NCBI GenBank assembly: GCA_021647765.1
Contig: JAKIUD010000013.1
Location: 1 to 59,418, forward strand
DNA: 59,418 nt
DNA from: Desulfuromusa sp.
Lineage (GTDB): Bacteria > Desulfobacterota > Desulfuromonadia > Desulfuromonadales > Geopsychrobacteraceae
Reading direction: 5' to 3'
Part shown: positions 1 to 10,331 of the stretch, piece by piece
Numbering within the stretch: position 1 is the stretch's first letter
Layout of the letters: every line of letters begins with the position of its first letter
The notes under the pieces: model-generated
Database searches by the model: none
Told to the model about the DNA's origin: nothing
Seen by the model: only the letters and a program-made list of their open reading frames with translations
Program-made: the position numbers and the translations under genes

Positions 1-981
1 AGTTTCTCAGCTGAAAATAAAGATCGGTTGCATGGGCTGAAACGGCAACAGTATCTACTCTTTCAACGTTGGCAAGAGATAAAAGAGATCGCTCATCAGC
101 AAGGGATTATTCTTTTTGGTGACTTCCCCATTGCAGTTTCTTACGATAGTGCTGACGTCTGGGCTCAACCCGAGCTGTTTAAACTTGATGAACAGCTACG
201 ACCAACGGTCGTGGCCGGGGTGCCACCCGACTATTTTTCGGAGACCGGACAGCGTTGGGGAAACCCCCATTATAACTGGGACAGAATGGAGAGTAATCGA
301 TTTGCCTGGTGGCGGGCACGGATGGCGGGGGCACTGCGCCAGTTCGATCTGGTACGGATCGACCATTTTCGCGGATTACAGGCCCTCTGGGAAATCCCGG
401 CAACCGCAGAAACTGCTGTCGAAGGGCGCTGGGTGAAAACTCCGGGGCGCCAGTTGTTAGAAGCCTTGCGTGACGATTTTCCAGATATGCCGTTTGTTGC
501 CGAAGACCTGGGGGTTATCAATGCAGAAGTTGAGGCGCTTCGCGATGATTTTGGTCTGCCGGGTTTGTCGGTGTTGCAGTTTGGTTTTAGTGGCGATAGT
601 GATAATCCCCATAGCATCTCCAACCAAATTGAGAATTCGGTGGTATATACTGGAACCCATGATAACAATACCACCTGTGGCTGGTTCAATGCCCTCGACC
701 CTGAACTGCAACATCAGGTGTTACAACAACTGCCACAGGATGCGGGTTCCATGCCTTGGCCACTGATCGAAGCAGCACTACAATCGCCAGCGCAAACAGC
801 GATCATTCCAATGCAGGACTGGTTGGCTCTGGATGGAGAACATCGCACCAACACCCCCGGTACGACAGAGAACAACTGGGTCTGGAAGTTTTCCTGGGAT
901 CAGGTTTCTGCACAATTGACCGAAAAAATACGGGATAGATTGGCCCGAAATCAACGCACTAATAGTAAAGGTAGCATCTAG
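1..981 (+). CDS. malQ: 4-alpha-glucanotransferase (amylomaltase), C-terminal part
   Basis: Disproportionating enzyme that moves alpha-1,4-glucan segments between chains in the cytoplasm. The gene is cut by the window edge; the reading frame is open from base 1, so the N-terminal part lies outside. GH77 features are visible: GDFPIAV, DVWAQPELF, the GVPPDYFSETGQRWGNPHY block, the nucleophile region RIDHFRG, the acid/base region FVAEDLG, and the late TGTHDNNT motif. The stop codon directly abuts the glgB start codon, so the genes are co-transcribed and probably translationally coupled. Together with glgB, glgA and glgP it forms a glycogen (storage glucan) operon. Family assignment is firm; the physiological direction (synthesis or recycling) is inferred. 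Confidence 0.96.
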   Translation, partial: SFSAENKDRLHGLKRQQYLLFQRWQEIKEIAHQQGIILFGDFPIAVSYDSADVWAQPELFKLDEQLRPTVVAGVPPDYFSETGQRWGNPHYNWDRMESNRFAWWRARMAGALRQFDLVRIDHFRGLQALWEIPATAETAVEGRWVKTPGRQLLEALRDDFPDMPFVAEDLGVINAEVEALRDDFGLPGLSVLQFGFSGDSDNPHSISNQIENSVVYTGTHDNNTTCGWFNALDPELQHQVLQQLPQDAGSMPWPLIEAALQSPAQTAIIPMQDWLALDGEHRTNTPGTTENNWVWKFSWDQVSAQLTEKIRDRLARNQRTNSKGSI

Positions 982-3171
982 ATGAAAACTCATTATCTAA
1001 CCACAGATGATTACGACCTTAAATCCTTACAGCAAGGAAGCCACCATGATCCTTTTGTCGTGCTGGGCTGTCATTCCCGGGATGATCACTGGGTGGTACG
1101 AGTCTGGCTCCCTACGGCAACGTCGGCATCTCTTGAAGGTGGTATCGTTTTAGAGCCGCTCAACGATAGTGGCATGTTTATCGCTGCTCTCAGTCCTGAG
1201 CAAAAACAGCTCCTGCCCGATCATTATTGGGTGGAATGGGTTGAGGCATCGGGGCAAGTCTGCCGAGTGATCTCTCCCTATACTTTTTCACCTCAAGTTG
1301 GGGAATTGGATCTGCATTTGTTCGCAGAAGGGCGGCATTGGAATCTCTACGATATCCTGGGAGCTAACCCTCGCCAAGTGGACGGAATTGATGGGGTTCA
1401 GTTTGCCGTTTGGGCGCCGTCGGCTGAACGAGTTTCGCTGGTTGGCGATTTTAACGGCTGGAATGGCTTGAGGCATCCGATGCGTTCGCGAGGGCGATCC
1501 GGGGTGTGGGAACTGTTTATTCCGGGGCTAAAGCAAAACGATCGTTACAAATTTGAAATTCGCACCATGTATAACGGTTATTGTGTCATGAAAGCAGATC
1601 CCTACGCCCGGGCTATGGAGATGCGTCCACGGACAGCTTCCATTGTTTATGCTAGCAACCATAGCTGGAAAGACGAAGATTGGCTGGCGGCACGCCGTCA
1701 TTATGATTGGCAGCATCGCCCCATCTCGATGTATGAGGTTCACTTGGGTTCATGGCAGCGCAGTGATGATCATCAGTTTCTTAACTATCGTGAACTCGCC
1801 CACCGTCTTGTCGATTATGTCCTGTGGATGGGCTACACCCACATTAATCTGCTCCCGATCAGTGAACATCCCCTCGATGAATCGTGGGGCTATCAGACCT
1901 CTGCTTATTATGCTCCGACCCACCGTTTTGGTGATCCCGATGATTTTCGTTATTTTGTCGACCATTGCCATCAGCATGGCATCGGCGTTTTTCTCGATTG
2001 GGTGCCGGCTCACTTTCCAAAAGATGGGTTCGCCCTGGCTCGTTTTGATGGTACTGCTTTGTACGAGCATGCAGATCCCCGACAAGGGGAACATAAAGAA
2101 TGGGGCACCTATATTTTCAATTATGGGCGCAACGAGGTGCGTAACTTTCTGATTGCCAATGCCCTCTACTGGGCACGTGAATTTCACCTCGATGGACTTC
2201 GTGTCGATGCTGTAGCTTCGATGCTCTATCTCGACTATGACCGTAAAGAGGGAGAATGGCTCCCTAATGAGTATGGTGGTAATGAAAATATCGAGGCGAT
2301 CAATTTTATCCGCATCTTAAATGAGGAAGTTCATGCCCAATATCCCGGGGTGGTTCTCATGGCTGAGGAATCAACCTCATGGCCGATGGTCTCGCGACCG
2401 GTGTGGATGGGAGGGCTGGGTTTTTCGATGAAATGGAATATGGGATGGATGAATGATACCCTCCATTATTTTTCCGAAGATCCAATCAACCGCTCCTACC
2501 ACCATAATCAACTGACCTTCAGTCAAATGTACGCCTACCATGAAAATTTCATCCTTCCCCTGTCCCATGATGAAGTGGTGCACCTCAAGGGGGCGTTGGC
2601 CAGCAAGATGCCGGGTGATACCTGGCAAAAACTGGCGAATTTGCGTTTGCTGCTCAGTTATCAGATGACCTCTCCCGGGAAAAAATTATTATTTATGGGG
2701 GGTGAATTTGGCCAGTGGATGGAGTGGGATGAAGGAAAAGTTCTTGACTGGTCACTGTGTGATCAGAGTGCTCACCGGGGTGTCCAACTTTTGGCACGGG
2801 ATCTGAACTTACTCTACCGCCAGCAGTCAGCACTCCATCAATATGACTTTGAGGAACAAGGGTTTGAATGGATCGATTGCCATGACTATCAGCAATCAGT
2901 CCTCAGCTTTATTCGCAAGGGCGGGGGAGAACAGCTCATCTGTCTATTTAATTTTACCCCGGTGGTTCGTTATAATTATCGTGTTGGCTTGCCACACAGC
3001 GGAAAGTATCGAGAAATTCTCAATTCCGACTCGCAGATTTATAGTGGGAGTGATGTTGGAAATGCCGGCGGGATTATTGCGGAGGATGTCGCCTGGCTGG
3101 GACGTCCGGCGAGTGCACTGGTTACTTTACCACCATTAGCAATGGTTATTTTGCAGCCTGAGGAATCTTGA
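982..3171 (+). CDS. glgB: 1,4-alpha-glucan branching enzyme GlgB
   Basis: Makes alpha-1,6 branches in glycogen. The 729-residue length is typical of full-length GlgB with two N-terminal beta domains. A CBM48 domain lies around residues 130-220 (FAVWAPSAERVSLVGDFNGW). The GH13 catalytic motifs are all present: DWVPAHFP near residue 337, the nucleophile region GLRVDAVASML near 404, the acid/base MAEESTSW near 459, and LSHDEVVH near 527. The ATG immediately follows the malQ stop and the TGA shares one base with the glgA ATG (TGATG), a classic coupled arrangement. Nothing appears damaged. Confidence 0.98.
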   Translation: MKTHYLTTDDYDLKSLQQGSHHDPFVVLGCHSRDDHWVVRVWLPTATSASLEGGIVLEPLNDSGMFIAALSPEQKQLLPDHYWVEWVEASGQVCRVISPYTFSPQVGELDLHLFAEGRHWNLYDILGANPRQVDGIDGVQFAVWAPSAERVSLVGDFNGWNGLRHPMRSRGRSGVWELFIPGLKQNDRYKFEIRTMYNGYCVMKADPYARAMEMRPRTASIVYASNHSWKDEDWLAARRHYDWQHRPISMYEVHLGSWQRSDDHQFLNYRELAHRLVDYVLWMGYTHINLLPISEHPLDESWGYQTSAYYAPTHRFGDPDDFRYFVDHCHQHGIGVFLDWVPAHFPKDGFALARFDGTALYEHADPRQGEHKEWGTYIFNYGRNEVRNFLIANALYWAREFHLDGLRVDAVASMLYLDYDRKEGEWLPNEYGGNENIEAINFIRILNEEVHAQYPGVVLMAEESTSWPMVSRPVWMGGLGFSMKWNMGWMNDTLHYFSEDPINRSYHHNQLTFSQMYAYHENFILPLSHDEVVHLKGALASKMPGDTWQKLANLRLLLSYQMTSPGKKLLFMGGEFGQWMEWDEGKVLDWSLCDQSAHRGVQLLARDLNLLYRQQSALHQYDFEEQGFEWIDCHDYQQSVLSFIRKGGGEQLICLFNFTPVVRYNYRVGLPHSGKYREILNSDSQIYSGSDVGNAGGIIAEDVAWLGRPASALVTLPPLAMVILQPEES

Positions 3172-4682
3172 TGAAAGTTTTATTCGCCAGTTCTGAGATT
3201 TATCCACTCGTTAAAACGGGCGGGCTAGCTGATGTTTCAGCTGGTTTGCCTGCCGCACTCCAGACACTGGGACAAGAAATTATGTTGATCATGCCCGCCT
3301 ATACCGATGCTCTGGCGGTTGCAGGCGAGGTACAAGAGGTGGCGACCATGCAAGTGAGTGGTTGTGGCCAGCAACGATCAGTGCGTTTGTTGCGAGGGAT
3401 CCTGGACAGGATTGGCTGCTCACTGCTGCTGGTTGAGATTGAAGGTCTATTTGATCGCCCCGGCAATCCCTATCAGACCCTTTCCGGGGAAGATTGGCCC
3501 GATAATGGTGAACGTTTTGCTTTGTTTTCCCAAGTGGTTGCTGACGTTGCTCTGGATCGTTTCAATCTGCACTGGCAACCGGAAATCGTTCACTGTAACG
3601 ATTGGCAGACCGGTCTAGTTCCTGCATTATTGAGTCGTGAAGATCCGAACCAACGTCCTGGAACTGTTTTCACGATTCATAACCTTTCGTACGGGGGACA
3701 TTTCCCTTACCTGTTGTTTGAAGAATTGGGGTTGCCGCCTGAGTGGTGGCATTTCACCCGGATTGAGTTTTACGGTTCGATGTCAATGCTCAAGGCGGGC
3801 ATTGTTTTTGCTGATTATGTGACCACCGTCAGCCCAAGCTATGCCGATGAGATCTGCACAGAAGAGCACGGTTTTGGTCTCCATGCCGTTTTGCAACAAC
3901 GACAAAAACAGGGGCGTCTGCAGGGCATATTAAATGGCATCGATACGCAGATTTGGAACCCACAGCACGATCCGTACCTCCCTTTTCACTATTCTGCACA
4001 GCGTGGCCGAGTTGCACGGAGGAAACAGAATAAACTGGCACTACTGCAATTGCTGGATAAAGAGCATGCTACGGCTCTTCTCAGTGCGCCATTGATTGGT
4101 TTTATTGGTCGGCTGATTGAACAAAAGGGGATCGACCTGATTATTCAGGCGCTACCCGAACTGATGAAGAGTACCAATGCATCCTTTGTTATCGTTGGGA
4201 CAGGTATCCATCTGTTTGAAAGACAGTTGACCGCACTCGCCAGACAATTCTCCCGGCGCATCTTTGTTCGCATTGATTATTCGGAGAAACTGGCTCATCT
4301 GATTGAGGGGGGAGCTGACATGTTCCTCATGCCATCTCGCTTTGAGCCCTGTGGCCTGAATCAGATGTATAGCTTGATTTACGGTACCCTTCCAATCGTC
4401 CACGCAACGGGAGGGCTGAAGGATACGGTTATCGATACCAACAAAACAACTCTGGAGAATGGCACCGCGACTGGATTTGTCTTTGACTCTCTCACCCCGG
4501 CGACTTTGTGTTACACCGTGCAACGTGCCTTATTGCAATATCAACGTCCACGCCGCTGGCAAGCGATGCAGAAAACCGCTATGCTACAAGATTTTTCATG
4601 GCAGAATAGCGCACAGACCTATTTGAATTTGTACCACCAAGCATCCCCGCAAGGAGTTCTTTATGCATGCACCACCACTTGA
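3171..4682 (+). CDS. glgA: glycogen synthase GlgA (ADP-glucose type, GT5)
   Basis: Elongates alpha-1,4-glucan from ADP-glucose. The 503-residue protein begins at ATG 3171 (MKVLFASSEIYPLVKTGG), one base overlapping the glgB stop; a TTG three bases earlier is a less likely start. The substrate-binding KTGGLADV motif is at residues 15-22. The C-terminal GT-B half carries GRLIEQKGIDL and the EPCGLNQMYSLIYGT glutamate motif around residue 390. The last 20 bases overlap glgP, whose ribosome-binding site (AAGGAG) lies inside glgA. No glgC (ADP-glucose pyrophosphorylase) is visible in the window, so the donor sugar must be made from a gene elsewhere. Confidence 0.98.
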   Translation: MKVLFASSEIYPLVKTGGLADVSAGLPAALQTLGQEIMLIMPAYTDALAVAGEVQEVATMQVSGCGQQRSVRLLRGILDRIGCSLLLVEIEGLFDRPGNPYQTLSGEDWPDNGERFALFSQVVADVALDRFNLHWQPEIVHCNDWQTGLVPALLSREDPNQRPGTVFTIHNLSYGGHFPYLLFEELGLPPEWWHFTRIEFYGSMSMLKAGIVFADYVTTVSPSYADEICTEEHGFGLHAVLQQRQKQGRLQGILNGIDTQIWNPQHDPYLPFHYSAQRGRVARRKQNKLALLQLLDKEHATALLSAPLIGFIGRLIEQKGIDLIIQALPELMKSTNASFVIVGTGIHLFERQLTALARQFSRRIFVRIDYSEKLAHLIEGGADMFLMPSRFEPCGLNQMYSLIYGTLPIVHATGGLKDTVIDTNKTTLENGTATGFVFDSLTPATLCYTVQRALLQYQRPRRWQAMQKTAMLQDFSWQNSAQTYLNLYHQASPQGVLYACTTT

Positions 4683-7194
4683 CAAAAACCAAAAAGCCAT
4701 TTTACGCAAAGCACTGCGTTGCCTGGGTAATGATGTCGCCAGTATCGAATCAAGCTTCCTCCACTATCTCTACAACACTTTCGGTCGCCACTTGGAGTCG
4801 CCCGATTATTATCTGTTTAAGGCTCTTTCGTATACTGTCCGTGACCGATTGATGTCCCATTGGAAACAGACCTGGCTGGCTCATTACCAGGCTGAGACAA
4901 AAAGAGGGTATTATCTGTCGATGGAATTTCTCATTGGCCGTTCATTGAACAATAATCTGCTCAATCTGAACCTTGATGACAATGTCCATGAGGCTCTCTC
5001 TGAGGCAGGGAAGGTATTAGAAGATATTGAAAGTGCGGAACGTGATGCCGGGCTTGGCAACGGTGGTCTTGGTCGCCTGGCCGCCTGTTTCATGGACAGT
5101 TGTGCAACCCTGCAACTCCCTGTCATGGGCTATGGATTACGCTATAGATATGGAATGTTCCATCAGCGTATCCAAAACGGTTATCAGGTGGAAGAACCCG
5201 ATCAATGGTTGGGATACGACGAATATCCATGGGAAATACGCCGTCCCGATTATACCTGTGTGGTTCGTTTTGGTGGTTATACCCGCATGTATAAGGATAC
5301 ACACGGCAATGGTCGACTGATTGTCCACTGGGAGCACGACGAGGAGGTTTTAGCGGTTCCTTATGATGTTCCAATATCAGGATATCTCAACCAGACTGTC
5401 AATACGCTGCGACTGTGGTCTGCGGCATCGGCGAAAGATTTCAATTTAACCGAATTCAATGCCGGTTCATACTTCGAAGCGGTCGCCGAAAAGAATGATG
5501 CTGAAAATATCACCATGGTACTGTATCCCAATGATAGCAGCGAAAATGGTAAGGAACTGCGCCTCCGGCAGCAATACTTTCTTGTTTCGGCCAGTCTGCA
5601 GGATATCATCCACCAATGGAAGCGTAGCCATGGCAATGATTTCAGTACTTTTTCTGCCAATAATGTTTTTCAACTTAACGATACCCATCCAAGTCTGGCC
5701 GTAGCTGAGTTGATGCGCTTACTGCTGGACGAGGAACTGTTTGAATGGGATGACGCATGGAAGATTGTTACCAAAACGATGGCCTATACGAACCATACCC
5801 TTCTTCCTGAAGCACTGGAAAGCTGGTCATCATCTTTGTTCAAAAAATTATTACCGCGGTTACTGGAAATAATTTATGAAATCAATGCACGTTTTCTAGC
5901 GCTGGTAGCAATGAAATGGCCTACCGATCAGAAACGCTATCAGCGGATGTCAATAATTGATAGTCATAGCCGTGTCCGTATGGCTCATTTGGCCATTATC
6001 GGCAGTTTTTCTGTCAATGGCGTTGCAGCACTCCATTCTCGCTTATTGAGAGAGGGCTTGTTTCGCGATTTTTACCAACTCTGGCCAGAAAAATTCAATA
6101 ATAAAACCAATGGTGTGACACCGCGGCGTTGGCTGGGGGTCGCTAATCCAGGGTTAAGGCAGCTCTTAACCGAGACCATCGGTACGGGCTGGCTCACCGA
6201 TCTGAGCCGGTTAAGCCAGATAGAAAAACTGATTGATAACCCAGATTTTGCTGCACGCTGGGTTGCCATTCGGCTGAAAAATAAGCAACGCTTAGCTGAT
6301 TTGGTGTACAAACGCACCGGAATCACCATTACGACAGAGGCTCTATTTGATGTACAGGTAAAACGGATTCACGAATATAAACGTCAGCTCCTTAATGTTC
6401 TCCATGTTATCCACCTCTATTCTCAAATCAAATCTCGCGAAGTCAGGTCCTGGACGAACCGTTGTGTCATCATTGGGGGTAAAGCTGCACCGGGATATGT
6501 CATGGCTAAAATGATTATTAAATTGATCCATAACGTGGCTCATGTTGTCAATCGGGATCCTGATATCGGTGACCGGTTGAAGCTGGTTTTTCTGCCCGAT
6601 TTCAGTGTTTCAGCCATGGAAGTAATCTGCCCTGGAACAGATTTATCGGAACAGATTTCAACCGCAGGAAAAGAAGCGTCTGGAACCGGAAATATGAAAT
6701 TTATGATGAACGGTGCCGTCACTATCGGTACGCTGGATGGTGCCAATGTTGAGATTCTTGATGCTGTCGGAGAGGAAAACTTCTTTCTCTTCGGTCTCCA
6801 CGCTGATGAGGTTGAGGAACGGAAGAAAGATTACGATCCAGAAGCATTGATTGCTGAGGATTCAGACCTGAAAAAGGTTATTGATCTGTTGGAGTCCGGT
6901 CATTTTAATCAGTTTGAGCCAGGTATTTTCAATGATATTCTTGCTTCTATGAAATTTAAACATGATCCTTGGATGACTCTCGCCGATTTTCACAGTTATG
7001 TACATGCACAGGAAAAAGCAGCAACAACATTCCAGAATAAGGAGCTATGGACAAAAATGAGTATTCTCAATAGCTCCCGCAGTGGTTATTTTTCTACAGA
7101 TCGCACTATGGCTGAATATAATAGTGACATTTGGCATCTAAGTCCCGTTGAAGTAAAATCATTATCCGATGAAAAAAACGCAACAAAATCATAG
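4663..7194 (+). CDS. glgP: glycogen/starch/alpha-glucan phosphorylase
   Basis: PLP-dependent phosphorylase (GT35) that releases glucose-1-phosphate from alpha-glucan. It is 843 residues, normal for the family. Visible motifs are YYLSMEFLIGRSL near the N-terminus, the GLGNGGLGRLAACFMDS block, KIHEYKRQLLN-type sequence (here VKRIHEYKRQLL), and the PLP-lysine region ASGTGNMKFMMNG with the lysine near residue 679, followed by GTLDGANVEI. The start ATG at 4663 sits 7 bases after a good AAGGAG and overlaps the glgA end by 20 bases. It is the last gene of the glycogen operon. Confidence 0.98.
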   Translation: MHAPPLDKNQKAILRKALRCLGNDVASIESSFLHYLYNTFGRHLESPDYYLFKALSYTVRDRLMSHWKQTWLAHYQAETKRGYYLSMEFLIGRSLNNNLLNLNLDDNVHEALSEAGKVLEDIESAERDAGLGNGGLGRLAACFMDSCATLQLPVMGYGLRYRYGMFHQRIQNGYQVEEPDQWLGYDEYPWEIRRPDYTCVVRFGGYTRMYKDTHGNGRLIVHWEHDEEVLAVPYDVPISGYLNQTVNTLRLWSAASAKDFNLTEFNAGSYFEAVAEKNDAENITMVLYPNDSSENGKELRLRQQYFLVSASLQDIIHQWKRSHGNDFSTFSANNVFQLNDTHPSLAVAELMRLLLDEELFEWDDAWKIVTKTMAYTNHTLLPEALESWSSSLFKKLLPRLLEIIYEINARFLALVAMKWPTDQKRYQRMSIIDSHSRVRMAHLAIIGSFSVNGVAALHSRLLREGLFRDFYQLWPEKFNNKTNGVTPRRWLGVANPGLRQLLTETIGTGWLTDLSRLSQIEKLIDNPDFAARWVAIRLKNKQRLADLVYKRTGITITTEALFDVQVKRIHEYKRQLLNVLHVIHLYSQIKSREVRSWTNRCVIIGGKAAPGYVMAKMIIKLIHNVAHVVNRDPDIGDRLKLVFLPDFSVSAMEVICPGTDLSEQISTAGKEASGTGNMKFMMNGAVTIGTLDGANVEILDAVGEENFFLFGLHADEVEERKKDYDPEALIAEDSDLKKVIDLLESGHFNQFEPGIFNDILASMKFKHDPWMTLADFHSYVHAQEKAATTFQNKELWTKMSILNSSRSGYFSTDRTMAEYNSDIWHLSPVEVKSLSDEKNATKS

Positions 7195-7221
7195 AATGGA
7201 ATCAATACTTGTACCTATGGC

Positions 7222-7248
7222 TTGAAACTGTTAAACAACCAGTTTCAA
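7222..7248 (+). terminator. inverted repeat after glgP, possible operon-end hairpin
   Basis: TTGAAACTG (7222-7230) is perfectly complementary to CAGTTTCAA (7240-7248), a 9-bp stem with a 9-base loop, 27 bases after the glgP stop. No run of T follows directly, so it is not a textbook intrinsic terminator. Its place at the end of the operon is the only other support. Confidence 0.35.
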
Positions 7249-7322
7249 TACAGAAATAACTTATTTCTACCTCAGAACTTTATTAAAAATTTTTTCTGCT
7301 GGTTCCCAACCTGGATTTTATC

Positions 7323-9122
7323 ATGCAGTTGGTTCCCAAAATTCTTAAAGCCCTTGAACGGACCGGCTTTCGGCTTTTAATCCTGGCTGTCCTGGTTGGT
7401 ATTGTTGCGGGAAGCGGGGCAATATTTTTCTATTTTGCAACCAATAGTTTAGAGCACTTGACCCTTGGAAAAATCGGGAATTTTCATCCCCCTCTGGAAG
7501 GGACTCCCGAAAGCTCTTTTAATACTTTTATCGGTGACCTTTCGACCCCCTACCGCTGGTGTTTGTTCTTACTTCCGGCGTTGGGTGGAATAATTTCTGG
7601 CTGGCTGGTTTATACTTTCGCACCGGAAGCCGAGGGGCATGGAACCGACGGAGCGATTGAAGCCTTTCACCGCAAGGGGGGAGTCATCCGCGGTCGAGTG
7701 CCAATCATTAAAACCATCGCCTCTATCGTTACCATTGGTACTGGCGGATCAGCAGGGCGCGAGGGTCCAATTGCCCAGATCGGTGCCGGTTTCGGTTCTT
7801 TTGTCGCCACTAAATTGGGTCTGTCTGCTAAGGATCGCCGGATTCTCCTGCTAGCCGGGATGGCCGGGGGTATTGGTGCGACCTTCCGTTCGCCACTCGG
7901 CGGAGCTCTGTTTGCCGTAGAGGTTCTTTACCGAGATCCAGAGTTTGAACATGAAGGACTCATCCCCAGTATTATCTCATCAATTATTGCTTATTCGTTG
8001 TTTGGAGCGGTCACCGGCTGGAAACCACTCCTTGATACCCCTCTGTTTCGCTTTGACCAACCATCAGAACTGCTCCTCTACTTAGTGCTTGGAATCCTTT
8101 GCGCTCTGTTCGGGGTTCTCTATGTCAAGGTCTTTTACGGAATGCGCGATGCATTTCGCAAATTACCCCTGCCAAACTGGATAAAACCAGCAATAGGTGG
8201 GCTGCTGCTGGGAATCCTGGCGATGTTTATTCCACAAGTCCTTGGCTCTGGTTATGGTTGGGTTCAAGCTGCCCTGTATGGAAAAATGGCTCTCTGGGTC
8301 ATGCTGGTTGTGGCTCTGGCTAAAATTGTTGCTACCAGCCTGACGATTTCATCCGGAGGGTCGGGCGGGGTATTTGCCCCCAGTCTGGTTATCGGGGCGA
8401 TGCTCGGCGGAACATTTGGAGCAACTGCAGAGCTCTTGTTTCCTATGCTGGTTCAGGATCCGCGTGCTTATGTTTTAGTCGGCATGGCCGGTTTTTTTGC
8501 TGGTGTCGCCAATGCCCCGATTGCCACCCTGATCATGGTCAGCGAGCTGACCGGTAATTACGGCCTGCTTGCCCCGTTGATGCTCGTCTGTGTTGTCGCT
8601 ATGATCGTCATGCGCAACAACACCATTTACGAAAAACAAGTTGCCTGTCGGTTTGATTCTCCGGCTCATCTCGGTGACTTTGTCATTGATATTCTGGATG
8701 GAATTCAGGTCAAAAGTCTGGCAAAAAAGGGGCGTAAGCCAACATTGATTCCAGAAGGAATGACTCTGCCAGAAATTCTCAATAAAATAGCTGCGGCAAA
8801 AACCACTTACTACCCGGTTGTTGACGAGGAAGGGTTGATGACTGGAATTTTTTCAATGACTGATATCCGCCGGATTTTGAATGATGATATCCCGCCAACA
8901 CTGGTGGTTGCTGGCGACCTTGCAACTCGGAATGTTATTTATGCAACCCCCGAAGAACCTCTGAACAGTGCAATGAAAAAATTAACAGCCCGCAATCTTG
9001 ATGAGATTCCAGTCGTGGATGCGGAAATGCCACGGAAAGTTCTCTACATGCTGTCGCGTCGCACCCTGCTTGCTCAATACGCTGAGAAAATGGAAAAAAC
9101 CAAACAGGATTTTCAAGAATAG
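7323..9122 (+). CDS. ClC-family chloride channel/antiporter with C-terminal CBS pair
   Basis: A 599-residue integral membrane protein moving chloride, probably in exchange for protons. Selectivity-filter signatures are GTGGSAGREGPIAQIG (the gating glutamate of the GREGP motif is present, as in exchangers) and SSGGSGGVFAPSLVIGA. About ten or more hydrophobic segments occupy residues 15-440. Two CBS domains follow (about 465-520 and 530-585: TLIPEGMTLPEIL, ATRNVIYATPEEPL). The start ATG 7323 has only a weak ribosome-binding site. A second ClC gene lies at 29926-31737. Transporter rather than channel behaviour is inferred from the glutamate only. Confidence 0.93.
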   Translation: MQLVPKILKALERTGFRLLILAVLVGIVAGSGAIFFYFATNSLEHLTLGKIGNFHPPLEGTPESSFNTFIGDLSTPYRWCLFLLPALGGIISGWLVYTFAPEAEGHGTDGAIEAFHRKGGVIRGRVPIIKTIASIVTIGTGGSAGREGPIAQIGAGFGSFVATKLGLSAKDRRILLLAGMAGGIGATFRSPLGGALFAVEVLYRDPEFEHEGLIPSIISSIIAYSLFGAVTGWKPLLDTPLFRFDQPSELLLYLVLGILCALFGVLYVKVFYGMRDAFRKLPLPNWIKPAIGGLLLGILAMFIPQVLGSGYGWVQAALYGKMALWVMLVVALAKIVATSLTISSGGSGGVFAPSLVIGAMLGGTFGATAELLFPMLVQDPRAYVLVGMAGFFAGVANAPIATLIMVSELTGNYGLLAPLMLVCVVAMIVMRNNTIYEKQVACRFDSPAHLGDFVIDILDGIQVKSLAKKGRKPTLIPEGMTLPEILNKIAAAKTTYYPVVDEEGLMTGIFSMTDIRRILNDDIPPTLVVAGDLATRNVIYATPEEPLNSAMKKLTARNLDEIPVVDAEMPRKVLYMLSRRTLLAQYAEKMEKTKQDFQE

Positions 9123-9137
9123 GCAGATTTAAATTCA

Positions 9138-10331
9138 ATGAAAAATTATGACTTTATCGTCATCGGTGGTGGAATTGTCGGACTGGCAACGGCGCGCCAG
9201 TTACAACAACAATTTCACGGCGCGACGGTTGCCGTTCTTGAGAAAGAAAAAGAGCTTGCAATTCACCAGACCCGACACAACAGTGGCATCATTCATGCCG
9301 GGGTTTACTACGCCCCGGGGAGTTTAAAAGCACGTTTCTGTCGGAAGGGGAATCTTGCGATAAAACAGTTTTGCCTGGAGCATGATATCCCCTTTCGGGT
9401 CACTGGGAAGCTCCTGGTTGCAACTGATGAGCAAGATGCAGAACGGATGGAGGATCTGCTCGAACGGTGCAGGTTAAACGAGATTGAGACGGAAGTTTTT
9501 GATCAGCAACAACTGCAAGAATTTGAACCCAATGTTGTTGGAGTGGCTGCTACCTGGGTTCCCTCATCCGGGATTGTTGACTTTGAGCAAGTTGCAAATA
9601 AATTGGCTGAGCAGATCATTTCAGCTGGCGGTGAAATATATACCAACTGTCTGGTTTCTGGATTAAAAGAGACCACTGGAATTGAAGTAACAACCAGTCT
9701 GGGAAATTTTTCCGGCCACTTTCTGGTCAGTTGTGCCGGACTCCATTCGGATCGCATCATCCAGATGTTGGGACAGCAACCGACCTTTAAAATCCTCCCC
9801 TTTCGTGGAGAATACTTTCAGCTTCCTGCAGAAAAAAGGCAAATTGTCACCCATCCGATCTACCCGATCCCCAATCCTGAGCTGCCATTTCTGGGAATCC
9901 ATCTGACTCCGATGATCGATGGCTCACTGACCGTCGGGCCAAATGCCACATTAGCAATGTCACGGGAAGGTTACAGTCGCTGGAAAATTAGTCTGCGTGA
10001 TCTGGCAGAAATGCTTAGCTACTCAGGACTTTATCGACTGGTGATGAAATATCCCCTGCCAACGCTGATCGAGCTGAAAAATTCGCTCTATCGACCCGGC
10101 TATCTTAAACAGGTCAATCGCTACTGCCCTAAAATCATTCTCAGCGACCTGCTTCCATACCCGGCAGGAGTCCGGGCACAGGCGGTCAAGCCAGACGGAA
10201 CAACATTGGACGATTTCCTGTTCGTTGAAAGCGAACGTGCCTTGATTGTTGGAAACGCACCATCCCCGGCAGCAACATCAGCCATGCCTATTGCACAACA
10301 TATTTGTGAAAAAGTTGGGAGACTTTATTGA
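9138..10331 (+). CDS. lhgO: L-2-hydroxyglutarate oxidase/dehydrogenase (FAD-dependent)
   Basis: FAD enzyme oxidising L-2-hydroxyglutarate to 2-oxoglutarate, usually passing electrons to the membrane quinone pool. The 397 residues start with the dinucleotide-binding motif FIVIGGGIVGLATARQL. The family signature HNSGIIHAGVYYAPGSLKA follows at about residue 48, and the FAD-closing region GNAPSPAATSAMPIA is near the C-terminus (about 373). It starts 15 bases after the ClC stop. Its TGA overlaps the ATG of the next gene by one base. Related DadA-like oxidases are excluded by the HNSGIIHAGVYY signature. Confidence 0.93.
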   Translation: MKNYDFIVIGGGIVGLATARQLQQQFHGATVAVLEKEKELAIHQTRHNSGIIHAGVYYAPGSLKARFCRKGNLAIKQFCLEHDIPFRVTGKLLVATDEQDAERMEDLLERCRLNEIETEVFDQQQLQEFEPNVVGVAATWVPSSGIVDFEQVANKLAEQIISAGGEIYTNCLVSGLKETTGIEVTTSLGNFSGHFLVSCAGLHSDRIIQMLGQQPTFKILPFRGEYFQLPAEKRQIVTHPIYPIPNPELPFLGIHLTPMIDGSLTVGPNATLAMSREGYSRWKISLRDLAEMLSYSGLYRLVMKYPLPTLIELKNSLYRPGYLKQVNRYCPKIILSDLLPYPAGVRAQAVKPDGTTLDDFLFVESERALIVGNAPSPAATSAMPIAQHICEKVGRLY